A stretch of DNA of 64,000 bases from Batrachochytrium dendrobatidis JAM81 (Eukaryota > Chytridiomycota > Chytridiomycetes > Rhizophydiales). The notes under the pieces were generated by a model. The model was not told where the DNA came from. It worked only from the letters and a program-made list of their open reading frames with translations, and did no database searches. Of this stretch, positions 46,893 through 57,119 are shown in pieces. The translations under genes and the position numbers were made by a program. The first letter of the stretch is position 1. Every line of letters begins with the position of its first letter. The DNA lies in the NCBI RefSeq assembly GCF_000203795.2, contig NW_006281101.1, positions 266,411 through 330,410 on the forward strand, in the 5' to 3' direction.

Positions 46893-48104
46893 TCATAGTC
46901 CAATGGACCATAGACACAGTATAGCTGCACCAATATATATAGTAGCATGACTCAAAGTTCCTGATATGCCTTTAGTGACGGAATTTGACTGTCCTTGAGT
47001 TGACGACTGGCCGTCACGACGATTGCCAGAAAGTGGTGGTACAACAATGGCTGCTTCTGCAGTTGGAAGTCCAGATCCATCTGCTGACCATCTATCAACT
47101 GGATGATCGTGATTATCGTAGCATTGAATATCAACCCACTCGAATGGAACCTTGATTGTATTTTCCGAGCCCCATTGGATAGGACCACCGGCCCATTCTC
47201 GATTGGTCATTGAACCATCCCAAACAGAGAGCTGAATGCGTGAGGGAGAGTCTGGAAACCAGAATTCATCTTTGGCGAGTGATGCCGGATTAACAGGAAA
47301 AGATTGGTTTCGAAGTTGAGTTCGTACGACTTTTCCATCAATGCTCCATTCCACAGAGTCAGACTTCCAGTCAATCGTATATTCATGAGCACCTGTACCT
47401 TGAATTGGTGAGGCAATGGGACCACCATGCATGCCCTAATGCAGTTTAAAAACAGATATGATTAAATTTTAATACAGACAGGTATGAGCAACACCGTGTA
47501 ATTCACTTATTGATGATTGCTTGCTCACCCTTTCCACATCCAATGCCTTGTATGTGAATAGATTCGTCTCGGGAAGCAAAGTATTTCGACCGACGGTTTC
47601 CCAATCGATTTCGTCCTGTACAAACTCTTTAGTTATAGGAGCCATTCGATGCATATCAGAGAATGTGATGAATGTAGCCACAACGCCTGGATTTTCAGCA
47701 GGATCGAACCGAGCAGTGATCTTGCCATATCGGATATAACGAGTTGTTGACACACGTGTGCCTACAGCAATGGCTTTAGGATCCGATGAAGGTGGAGGAC
47801 GAGTGAGAACAAAGCTAGCAGAGTTGGGCTGATGAGACCAGTCCACTTGACCATAATCGAGAGTGAAGTTGTATTTGTTGCGATCCACAGTGAACCTGCT
47901 GGCTTCAGCGCCGCCAAGATCGATGATTGAGTTTTTATGAAGATCAAGACGACCAGAAATACAGTCACCGACCTTGAAAGTTGGAGGGATGAGAAGACCT
48001 GAAGGAGTTGAAGGGATTGTGGATTGCTGAGCATGAACAACGAATGCAAACAAAGTGATGCAATAACATGCCACAAGTGTCCATCGTCTTGTCCATGCAG
48101 CCAT
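46893..48104 (-). CDS. GPI-anchored GH16 glycosidase/transglycosylase (CRH-like), copy 2
   Basis: Exons 48104-47529 and 47435-46893 give 372 aa; an in-frame ATG at 48128 would add eight residues. The signal peptide is RRWTLVACYCITLFAFVVHA. The catalytic motif is DEIDWETVG, followed by MHGGP, DWKSDSVEWSIDGK and LSVWDGSMTNREWAGGP, matching copy 1 block for block. The C-terminus (GTLSHATIYIGAAILCLWSI) is a likely GPI signal. Sequence divergence from copy 1 is substantial, so the duplication is not recent. The intron begins GTGAGC here and GTGAGT in copy 1. Both copies lie head-to-tail on the minus strand inside a pair of inverted repeats. Confidence 0.88.
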
Positions 48105-48459
48105 ATGAGTGCTTGGGTTATTGACCATGAAAATGGAATAAGCTTTCTAGCTCAACACAACAAAGACGATTCTTGATATGCAGAGACTCCAACAAGGATG
48201 GTCGCTTTGCTTAAAATGCAGCAAGGAAAGTAATTCTATACAATTCAAAAGTATAATGTTCAGCTGTAATGATGCTTTGCAATGCCTTCCTGTGGTGCAA
48301 GTCCATGCGAAGGGCAGTGCAAATACGAGTGGAGTTGCTGCCACCCATTCAATGCTGTAAATGTTTCAAATGCTTGCAAGCAAACTAGTTTGAAACTAAC
48401 ATCAAGTCTAGTAACTGAACAATTCCTTCCAACAAGAATAATGGAATTCAACACAACTA

Positions 48460-48638
48460 CACTTTAATAGTAATATTGCAAAACAAAACTATATTGTAAA
48501 TTCTTGAATCTTGTTGACAATTTAAAGAGTTTGAGTCATTCCAGACATTGAAAATGACTATTAAAGTCAATAACAACAAATATTAAAGTATTTCTATCCC
48601 AAAGCAAGTTTATAGAAAAATATTTACGTGAATACGGC
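48460..48638. repeat. Right arm of the inverted repeat flanking the GH16 pair
   Basis: The reverse complement runs from GCCGTATTCACGTAAATATT through TTCTATAAACTTGCTTTGGG and AATGTCTGGAATGACTCAAA to a TTAAAGTG end. It matches 45079-45257 with only scattered changes. Beyond this point the two copies diverge, so this arm lacks the right half of the MITE. It ends 73 bp before the RAD52 start codon. Confidence 0.75.
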
Positions 48639-48711
48639 TTCAAGTTCGATAGTTTCGGACAACTTTCCTTTTGACGACTCATCTTGCACTAATTGATAAA
48701 ATCATTCAGCA

Positions 48712-50904
48712 ATGAACAACTCACGATTGGCTAAACGAGAACTGGACAACTCTAGTAAAAATGCTGCCATCGATCCTCGTCATTTTACAGAAGCTCAGCG
48801 TCAGGAAATTGTCGAGTCGTTGGCCATGAAGCTTGGTCCTGAGTTCATGTCGCATCGGAGTGGTCCTGGAGGGTGTTAGTGGATTGCTTTGATGATTCTT
48901 TACACATGTTTTACTACTCAATCCAACTAACGCTCTGAATACGTCATTCATCTTGACTGTCTGTTCAATCAACTATTCATTGCTCGATCTTGGATCAATA
49001 TGCTCACTATTAAACTGTAAATCAACTTGATAAGCCAAACTCACATATTTAGAGGGTTGGAAATCAATCAACCTTGCCAATGACATTTTTGGTTTTGATG
49101 GCTGGTCATCTTCTGTGATTGATCAAACAGTGGATTTTGTAAGTACTGTCAATACACTTGCTGTTCAACTACTCTTGCGTTGTCCACAACCCGATTTGCT
49201 TCTTCAGGCGCTAAATCTGTCTTCATTTAAACTTAATTTAATTTGATCATTTGAATAGCTTGATAACGATAATGGAAAGTATAGTCTTGGTGTTTCAGCT
49301 ATTGTTCGAGTCACTCTTAAAGATGGTACTTTTCATGAAGATGTCGGATATGGAAGCATTGAAAACTCACGTTCCAAGATTGCTGCGTTTGAAAAGGTGT
49401 CGTTTTAAATAGTCTATTGCATCAAGTTTTGGATTGAATGCTGATCTATTGGAATTACTTGACAGGCAAAAAAAGAAGCAGTTACAGACTCGCTTAAGCG
49501 TGCTTTGCGATGTTTTGGAAACAGTCTAGGAAACTGTTTCTATGATAAAAACTACATGAAAAAACTATCCAAACTACCTGTCCCAAAGGTACGAGATTGG
49601 TTCCAAAATTAAAATCAAAAACAGTCTACTAAATCTGTATTGTTGTACAGCAAAAACCAGTGACTGTAGCTGATTTGTATCGCCACAACGACTTTTTGAT
49701 TGACACACCAGGCCATCCTGCAAAAGAAGCTCCGCCAATTGAAACAGATCAAGTCAAACAAGGGACCAACATGCCTATTGCCAATCTAAAGATAACTCCC
49801 CCAACAAAAGATCCGCTTGGATCTAACGTGGCTAGCTCAGGACCTACTTCTATCAATGCCATGAAATCAAATGAAGCGGTACATGGTAATACAACAAATA
49901 AAGTTACTACCAACACTCTCGAGTTGGATCAGCTCGACGATGAGATGGATGATGACGGTTAGCAAAACATGTATTCATGCATTGTGGATCTGCTTTACTA
50001 GACTAATCATCGCTATTATTAAATTAACTCTAGACGATCTCTTTTTAATGGCGGCCGATTTGGAATACATTGATTCAAATTTTTTGACTGGTATGCCAAC
50101 CAAATATTTAATGGATTCCATTTGTATTAGACTCTGGATTCCCATTTAGTAATCACGAGTCTTGCTGCATATTATCTTGAATTATGATAGATACAAATAT
50201 GTCTCCGCATCACATGAATATAATGAATCAAGGAAATGGAGCTGAAAATCTACCTATAAATCAGTCAAACCACGGATTCCATCTAGGACAACAGTCGCAT
50301 GGACAACCTGACTTCAACTTTGCAGCACAACAACAAGGCATCCATCAAAGTTTGAATGGGAATCCTAATCATGGTTACGTTTTTGATCGCAACTTGAACA
50401 GTAGCACACATCAATCCAACGCAGTTCAAAATATGAATGGGTCATTTATGGCTGCAAGTCAATATTATCCTGGAGGTGTTACAAACAGTAACAACAACAA
50501 TTACCATGCTATAGTGGCCAATCGACCACCACTGAATCCTAATACGATAACAAACCCGTCTGCATTCAAGTGGCCAGCAGTACCACAAAATAACGCTACT
50601 ATTAATCAATCGCCGTCTCCAGCTCAACCGCGTTCATCTGTTCAATTACCTATTCGACCAAATGGTTTGCGAATGGGAACCATGCCCAGATTGGCACCTT
50701 CTGCTTTGCAATCGTCCTCTGTTTCGGATACAGCTACAGGGTCACTCAAACGGTAGGTTATGATTTGTATACGTTTACAATAGTGATTGTTTATTGAGTT
50801 TTTTATGGATTAGAAGCAAGCTGAACTTTGGTGCAGGCACGGGATCAAACTCTTTTGACACTTTTATATCAAATGAAAGTAACCAAGTAGCGAAATCAGG
50901 TTAA
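48712..50904 (+). CDS. RAD52: Recombination mediator Rad52
   Basis: Nine exons (48712-48874, 49035-49138, 49259-49396, 49466-49588, 49651-49957, 50034-50090, 50131-50148, 50191-50752, 50814-50904) give 520 aa. The conserved N-terminal annealing domain is complete: [73 protein letters not shown] and the end [10 protein letters not shown]. Rad52 loads Rad51 and anneals single strands during homologous recombination in the nucleus. The C-terminal half is Asn/Gln/Pro-rich and poorly conserved, as usual. Exon 1 uses the donor GTTAGT, which restores the SKLTYLEGW join; the alternative GTGTTA two bases upstream breaks the frame. Exon 7 is only 18 nt. Confidence 0.9.
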
Positions 50905-51134
50905 AAAGAGTGCGAGATATGGAGGACTAGATTTGAATTTGGGATTAGTCATAAACATACAAATAAAAATGGATCGGAATGATGGTGCGCACAGTGTTTA
51001 AATGAACAAATATTTGCTGCATTTTTGTCAGAAACCGACTTGAATGAACACAATTGTACACTTTGAGCTTAAACGAGTGTCCAGTCAACTCATGAATTAT
51101 GAAATTGGCGGTTGATTGAATATTAACACTTTAT
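50905..51134. other. Short intergenic gap between RAD52 and the carrier gene
   Basis: No gene or recognisable left TIR partner is visible; the gap is RAD52 3' flank followed by AT-rich sequence. Confidence 0.5.
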
Positions 51135-51157
51135 CATTTTACGTGAATACGACAGTG
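51135..51157 (+). repeat. Solo TIR end immediately upstream of the carrier gene
   Basis: CATTTTACGTGAATACGACA followed by GTG is an almost perfect right-type family end. It lies 8 bp before the ATG at 51166, so the 5' leader of the carrier mRNA must include or directly follow it. Confidence 0.6.
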
Positions 51158-51165
51158 ACAAGATC

Positions 51166-52672
51166 ATGTCTGATAATGTTGTTCATGCACTTGCAGGAAA
51201 GTTGTATTTATTCACTGCTGCTTGCTATCAATCGATATACAGCTAGAAAACGTCTACTTTTACATTGCTGCAAACCCATTCAATCCTAGTCTGGCCAGGG
51301 CTATATGCTGCATGGTATCAACAAAAAGGGTTTTTAAAGCCAGTCTAATTTGACTGTAACTGTAATGCTTTCTACATTGTCGACTGCTTTGGCTAATAAT
51401 TTAGTAATGTAAATCTACTTTGGCATGCCAATAGGTGCGGGAGGTGGTATGATTAGGTAGGATTACTGCAGATCTCCAGGCATTCACCGACAACTATCAA
51501 TGCGGTTTCTTACCGTTCATGTGTCCTAAATCTTTTTGTTGAACCATCACCTAACTGCTATAAACACTTGACTATATTTTAGCATGGCCCTCACCTATCC
51601 ATTGGTAACTGCTTCCACTCGTTCTCAAGTATCCAAAACTGCGCGTGTTGGCCAATGTGAAGCTTTTGTAAAGATCTTGAAAGAGGAAGGCGTTCGTGGT
51701 CTTTATTCGTAAGGTTTAATCTCGACTCTTTTCACAGGCTTCATTCTGGATTGTCAATTATATATTGGTCTAGGAATTTGTTTTAATTATGTTTAAATGC
51801 ATTTGATTTTCAGTGGTCTCAATTCTGCCATGCTTGGTATTGCCGTGACACAATATGTCTATTACTATTGGTACGAGTTTGTCAAGGCCAAGTTTGAAGG
51901 TGTTGGTGCAGCTCAACGCGCTCTCTCGATTGCAGAAAATATGCTGGCTGGTGCAATTGCAGGTAAATTGGAGTTTTGGATTCCTTTTTCAATTGCATGT
52001 GCTTCAAAACAAAGATTTAAAGCAAATTGCTACATGAATTGATCGACTTTGCTAAATATGGTTTGAATTGTGATGCAAACTGTAGGTGCAGCCACTGCGT
52101 CCATCACCAATCCGATCTGGGTTATCAACACCCGTCTCCTTGTGAACAAGGAAAGCATGGAGGATTCGAGCAAGCCTGTAAAACGTCTTAGTACCTTTCA
52201 AGCAGCATGCAAAATCTTCAAGGAAGAAGGGATTCAAGGCTTTTTTCGCGGACTTCTCCCAGCGCTTGTATTGGTCATTAACCCAGTGATACAATTCACT
52301 GTCTACGAGCGATTGCGTGTGTGGTGGGAAAAACGAGTTGCTCGGACACTCAATGCATTTGATTTTTTTGTTTTGGGAGCATTGAGTAAACTATGTGCAA
52401 CAAGCATCACCTATCCATACATTGTGGTCAAGTCGCGTATGCAACTCAAGGAAGGCAATGATGAACAGTCAAGGTACAAATCAGTTGGAGATGGAATCAG
52501 CAAGATCATCAAGACTGAGGGGTTTAAAGGACTATACAAAGGTATCGAGGCAAAGCTGCTACAAAGTGTGTTGTCTGCAGCATTTACATTTGCATTCAAA
52601 GAAGAACTGTTCAATGGAGCCATGGCATTGTTGGTACTGCTAAGACTGAAACAAGCCAAAGCAGCTCAGTGA
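51166..52672 (+). CDS. ANT1: Peroxisomal adenine nucleotide carrier (ANT1/PMP47/PMP34 type)
   Basis: Exons about 51166-51196, 51435-51456, 51583-51708, 51814-51962 and 52086-52672 give about 304 aa. The three mitochondrial-carrier-family repeats are seen as YPLVTASTRSQV, NPIWVINTRLL and YPYIVVKSRMQL. The Trp in NPIW and the start MSDNVVHALAG-GAGGG fit the peroxisomal PMP47/PMP34/ANT1 branch, which exchanges ATP for AMP to power fatty-acid activation. Six membrane spans are expected. The join of exon 1 to exon 2 is odd: the frame requires the exon to end at GCAG before GAAAGT, a non-GT site, whereas the GT four bases later runs into a stop. An ATG at 51425 could be an alternative start just before exon 2. 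The gene is expected to cooperate with FOX2. Confidence 0.85.
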
Positions 52673-54469
52673 TTTTAATAAACATCAAGAGTTGTAATAC
52701 AGTCTCAAGTGACAGATAAACAGTGTGTTGGTTTCCTAGACATGTAAAAATTCATTGAATATATCGTGTCTTAAACATGTACTGATTATTGCAATTTTTT
52801 AAAACTATACTCGACAATTCAGATTGTATAACCATCAAGCATGTTTTGTTTTTACTGATATAACGTATAATTGTTGGAGTGCGTTGATGTGAAAGAGACT
52901 GGATGATACGATTAAATATCGCTGATTACTTGGTTGTTGGTGCACATCATTGATCGTAATGCAGTCATCAATATTGGTCAATAAAATGCCATTTATTCAA
53001 CATTTATACACATCCAATCAATCATGCAATAGCTATCAGAATAATCACCAGCACTGCCAAACCAATATGCTTCAGTCTGTTTGTTAATACAAATCAATGC
53101 AAACGGATCTGTGTATATACCATGCATGGTAATTGAATGCCAATGCACCACTCGAATTCAATTCAATCCATATCGATTTTATTGTTTGAAATGTTGAATG
53201 TTATGATAGATTCAACATTCCCAGTCCAGTTTTACCATTTTGAAACCTGAACTATGACGGACACTCTGTCATACATTGAACACCAAGATTACTGTTGTAA
53301 ATGCCATCATATTCGATTGTTCAAAAACTGTGGTCGATGTTTGGTACCACAATAAACCCATTGCTAGAAATAAACTTGATGTTGAGCCGTGTCCGATCAG
53401 TTCTTGGGATATAGTCACATTGATACAGCCGATACTAACATATCAGCCATGTTAATCATGTTAACCTGTTGCATGCATATGATCACTCGCAAGATTATTT
53501 GACTATCAATGTCAATGACGTGTCGGACATACTATCCAATGGTCTCAATATACATAGTTTGTAGTTGGACACAATCGGTATTCGTATACACATGTTGTAG
53601 TTGTATGCATTGCACTCGCCGAGTTGTGCATTTGTGGATTTGTTTGATGCAACTGTTGATATTGATTGGGACGACAATCGACGATCGATGTTTCTGGTTG
53701 TGGTTGTAGTGTATGCTATATCACCAGATGTCATGCTATGTGATCATACTGCATACATTACACTAGACAGTGGACTACATGCAAATGATTGATACTGATC
53801 ATTGCAAGTACACAACAATGTGACAAATGACTGTCAAATCAAATATGGCTGATATGTTGAATTATGGACAGATTTGTTGTATATACTGGATGTGAATGTT
53901 GATGTGAATACGAAACCTCGGCTGATACATATTGTATCATTCAAGACCAAAACAATGTAATGTGACGTTCAATGTCAGTTTGTAGCATGTCAATGGAATA
54001 TGTGCAAATATTAAACATGGATTTGTGGATACTATCAGATTGTCAGATTGTCAAAACCAGCCAAATCATTCGTATCAAATAGTATAGTGATACCAATGAG
54101 TTGGTGTCAAATGTAATGGATTGATTGGTAACCCTAAATGACAAATATACACGGTCGCGTGGATCCATAAATGACATTGCAATGATTAATACAATACAAT
54201 ACAATGCATAGTGGTTGATTGGTGCAATATGATCAAGTCATTAGTCTAATACACATGGTTTGGCAATAAAAGGTGTTTATTGAATGAATGGCATTGGATG
54301 CATGACAAATCAAAAGTAAACCAACATGCAATACACGCTGCATTACAACATATCCTGGATGAGATTGTTGATAACCCACTGAGCTGCAACAATGTGACGA
54401 GTTTGATTTAAACGTTTGTTGCCGAGTACCAGAATCTTGGAAAGTTGCACCATGCTCAGATTATAGTAA
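52673..54469. other. Gene-free 1.8-kb region, probably decayed repeat
   Basis: The left part is ordinary AT-rich flank. From about 53.1 kb the sequence changes to a mix rich in TG, CA and ATC words, like the LINE relic at 57-61 kb, and short open frames appear on both strands. No protein motif could be recognised. Confidence 0.45.
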
Positions 54470-55153
54470 TCACTTTGATAAGCGATCAAGGAAATAACCC
54501 AAGCATTTCTCGAATGAAGGATGCTCCATCAAACTCATCACTTCTGAATTATCCCCTGATGATCCAGGTATATATAGTTTTGGGTCTTTCTCCTTGAGTA
54601 CCTCTCTTAATGTTGCGTTTTCCCCAATTAGCTCGAAATAGCGTTCAAAAAGTTCACGCATCTCTTTTTCAAGTTCGCTAAGAATGCCATTTGCTATAAC
54701 AAGATCAGCTTCGAACTCGATGATTTCCAACATTGGACCTGAGTTTTTACGCAGAGCATCAATTTTTTCCTGCAGTTCATCAACCACTTGTTGTTGAGCA
54801 CTCTCTTCATGATTTTTTTTGCTGGATTCTTCAGCTAATTCTTGAAGTTTATGTCGATTTAATGCGAATTCTTCGATCAAAAACATTCCACCAGCATTGA
54901 ATGGAGAGCAATATGCCTCAAGTTCACTGTATGGTTTAGGAAATTTCGAATATTCAGATCCACTGGCTGAAGCTCCGCTTGTAGAGGCTGTCGAAGTGCT
55001 AGCCTCAGCACTCATTGTATAAGTACTAGCTTCAGTGCTTGTGGTCGAAGTGCTAGCCTCAGTACTCATGGTCGAACTCGGATCGACTGGATTGGCGATC
55101 GTGACCGAGCAGACAGCAAGGATCGATGACAGTACAGCAATTGATAGTTTCAT
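54470..55153 (-). CDS. Secreted lineage-specific protein with Ser/Thr repeats and coiled coil
   Basis: This is a single exon of 227 aa. It has a clear signal peptide (MKLSIAVLSSILAVCSVTIA), then about 45 residues of imperfect STEAST-type repeats rich in Ser and Thr. A helical region follows at about 95-195 with charged heptads (HKLQELAEES, VVDELQEKIDALRK, LSELEKEMRELFERY). Two cysteines frame the core (EAYCSPF and FEKCLGYF). I recognise the style of large secreted-protein families reported in Batrachochytrium, but assign no function. A TATA box lies about 60 bp upstream. It sits between repeat-rich stretches, a common setting for expanding secreted families. It may be an effector, an adhesin-like surface protein or neither. 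Confidence 0.75.
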   Translation of the reverse strand: MKLSIAVLSSILAVCSVTIANPVDPSSTMSTEASTSTTSTEASTYTMSAEASTSTASTSGASASGSEYSKFPKPYSELEAYCSPFNAGGMFLIEEFALNRHKLQELAEESSKKNHEESAQQQVVDELQEKIDALRKNSGPMLEIIEFEADLVIANGILSELEKEMRELFERYFELIGENATLREVLKEKDPKLYIPGSSGDNSEVMSLMEHPSFEKCLGYFLDRLSK

Positions 55154-55212
55154 TGTATTGGTTGGTTGAACAAGTTGTAATGATTGTCATTCAACACGTC
55201 GGTTTGGTGCCG

Positions 55213-55220
55213 TATTTATA
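55213..55220 (-). promoter_or_regulatory. TATA box of the secreted-protein gene
   Basis: TATAAATA on the minus strand, about 60 bp upstream of the ATG at 55153. Confidence 0.5.
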
Positions 55221-56289
55221 CCCGTTATCGATCGAGCGATATTAAAGCATTCTCCCCGAATGGCCGCTCTAAGGGATTGGCTTTATTATCAGGGTTAACA
55301 TTGGCTCATTGCAATCAACGTCAGTGCGGCTTTGAAAGGATATTCCTTTATACAATCGCTTTGAAGTGATCGAGATATTCATGTTGAGAATAAGCAGTCA
55401 GATTATAGAGACTAAGGAGTAAGAATCCGGCTATTTATTTAATAAAAGGTAGTATTGATTTTTTATAGTTGATATGGTATTCGCTATTATGTAGCAAGCT
55501 CTACATAGTCTGTTATGGTGCCAATCTTACTGGCAACAATGTGTCCTTTGACAAAATCCATTGGTCTCCATGCTCGTTCTTGTACAAAAATATAGACCGA
55601 GTGTTCACATCAGTCAATCCTACATCCTCGACACCTTTTCAACTCCAAATTTTATTTTTTTAAATCAAGCATTTCAAGTAAACATTGAATGATCGGTATG
55701 GAAACAGCTGTTGCATTCCTGAAATATATTGAACTAGAGTGCAAACGTATCTGATATTAGAATACAAGAGTTTCTTCAATGCCATGGCCGTGTCAGATAT
55801 GCCTTGGCTGTGTGTAAAGCCAACGTATCCAATGACGAAACAATGCATGAACGTGGCTTGTGAATGGTAGTCGCTCTGCGTTGTTTCCCATTCAACTTTT
55901 CCAGCCTTGTTCTCTCTCCTTGCAATTCGTATGTCCTCAAAGTCTTTGTCGCTTTTGCCTCGATGTCCAAGGTTAGCAACTCTATAAATGACTATTATTT
56001 CCAAGTGTTGTTTTCCATCTGTCTTATCTACAAGGTCCGTTGAAATATCCTTTCAAAAGCACTTGAAATACAGTCGAGAATGTTGCTAGGCGCTCAAAAA
56101 TTGTAGCTGAATTGCAAGTTTTTGCTGTTATAGAATTGATGAGTGTGTTGTAGCCATTATCAAACGTGTACCACTCTAGACGATGACGAGCGCCATAAGC
56201 TCAAGCCTTTTCGATATACTCGTTATACAAGAGGTTGAAATGAATGGATGACTTTACTCCTCACTCGATATAAAGTCCTACAACGCAGC
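55221..56289. other. Intergenic region with a possible broken open frame
   Basis: A minus-strand frame at 55660-56004 reads 114 codons, with charged helical sequence (EDIRIARRENKAGKVEWE) in one frame and similar charge in the neighbouring frame. It could be a decayed relative of the secreted coiled-coil family next door, but this is not secure. The rest shows no gene. Confidence 0.35.
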
Positions 56290-57109
56290 ATTCTGGTTTG
56301 TTTGGGTTCATTCCAAAAACATGTGGTTTCCTATATTGGAGTGTGATCGAATTCCGATTGTCCCAGTTTCTCATTCAGATAACAAACTCTTTTCATGGTA
56401 TAAAAAACTTGAAAGTCATCAATTGTCAAAGTTCCAGAAACTATTCGTGTGCCAATGGTGTTTTCAACTCTTGTTTTGTCAGACTTGTTCCAACTTCAAA
56501 TTTGGAAAGTTTAAAGTTTTCAAGCAAGTAATGTTTTTAAAAAGTTGAAAAAGATTGATAATCTGTATTGTCCAACATTACGTGGAGATTGTACAATGTA
56601 TGGCTATACAAACAGAGGTGAAAGAGTACAGTCCAAAAACAACATTTCAGTTCAAAACTATAGTCTAATAATGTGTGTTTCATATGACGATCAATGTGTT
56701 GGGAGATTGATCAAGGCAGCAGTGAATGCTGTAATATTAACTTGTTAAACAATGACATGCAACATTCCCAAACGGTTCCAAACGGTCACTTTATTCTAGA
56801 CAACATTCCATTCCACAAAACAACTCTAATTAGACATGGTTTACCAACTATTCAACAAACAGCGCGAGGTTTGGAACTACACTATACAGCATCATACTGT
56901 CCATTCTTGAACCCTGCTGACAATTACTTTGGTGTTTGGAATGACTGTGTGTGCTGAGCCATTCCAGACACCAAACAACTTGTAGCTTCAATAAAACAAA
57001 TAATCCATTTCCAACAACAAAAACAATGAATATGTAACGATTGTTTATTCCAAGACAATCATTACAAGATCAATACAGAAAAGTATTTGATTTTACGTGA
57101 ATACGACTG
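56290..57109 (+). pseudogene. Broken Tc1/mariner-type (DDE) transposase with right TIR
   Basis: Fragments in shifting frames resemble the DDE-3/Tc1 catalytic region: MYGYTNRGERVQ and SLIMCVSYDD in one frame, then HFILDNIPFHKT and SYCPFLNPADNYFGVWND in another. These correspond to the second catalytic Asp region (FILDN) and the last acidic residue in the PxxNPAD/E block. At least one frameshift near 56.70-56.75 kb breaks it, and nearby frames have stops. The right end is ATTTTACGTGAATACGACTG, abutting a TA at 57110-57111 as expected for Tc1-type insertion. The left end was not found. This is the only coding copy of the TIR family in the window. Confidence 0.7.
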
Positions 57110-57119
57110 TAAAATAAAC

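Noticed and set aside
48872..48875. RAD52 exon 1 donor GTGTTA two bases upstream
   Set aside because: It puts exon 2 out of frame; GTTAGT keeps SKLTYLEGW, which matches the Rad52 core.
55660..56004. 114-codon minus-strand frame possibly related to the secreted coiled-coil family
   Set aside because: Charged helical text in two frames is suggestive, but there is no signal peptide or clear match; kept only as a note in the intergenic entry.
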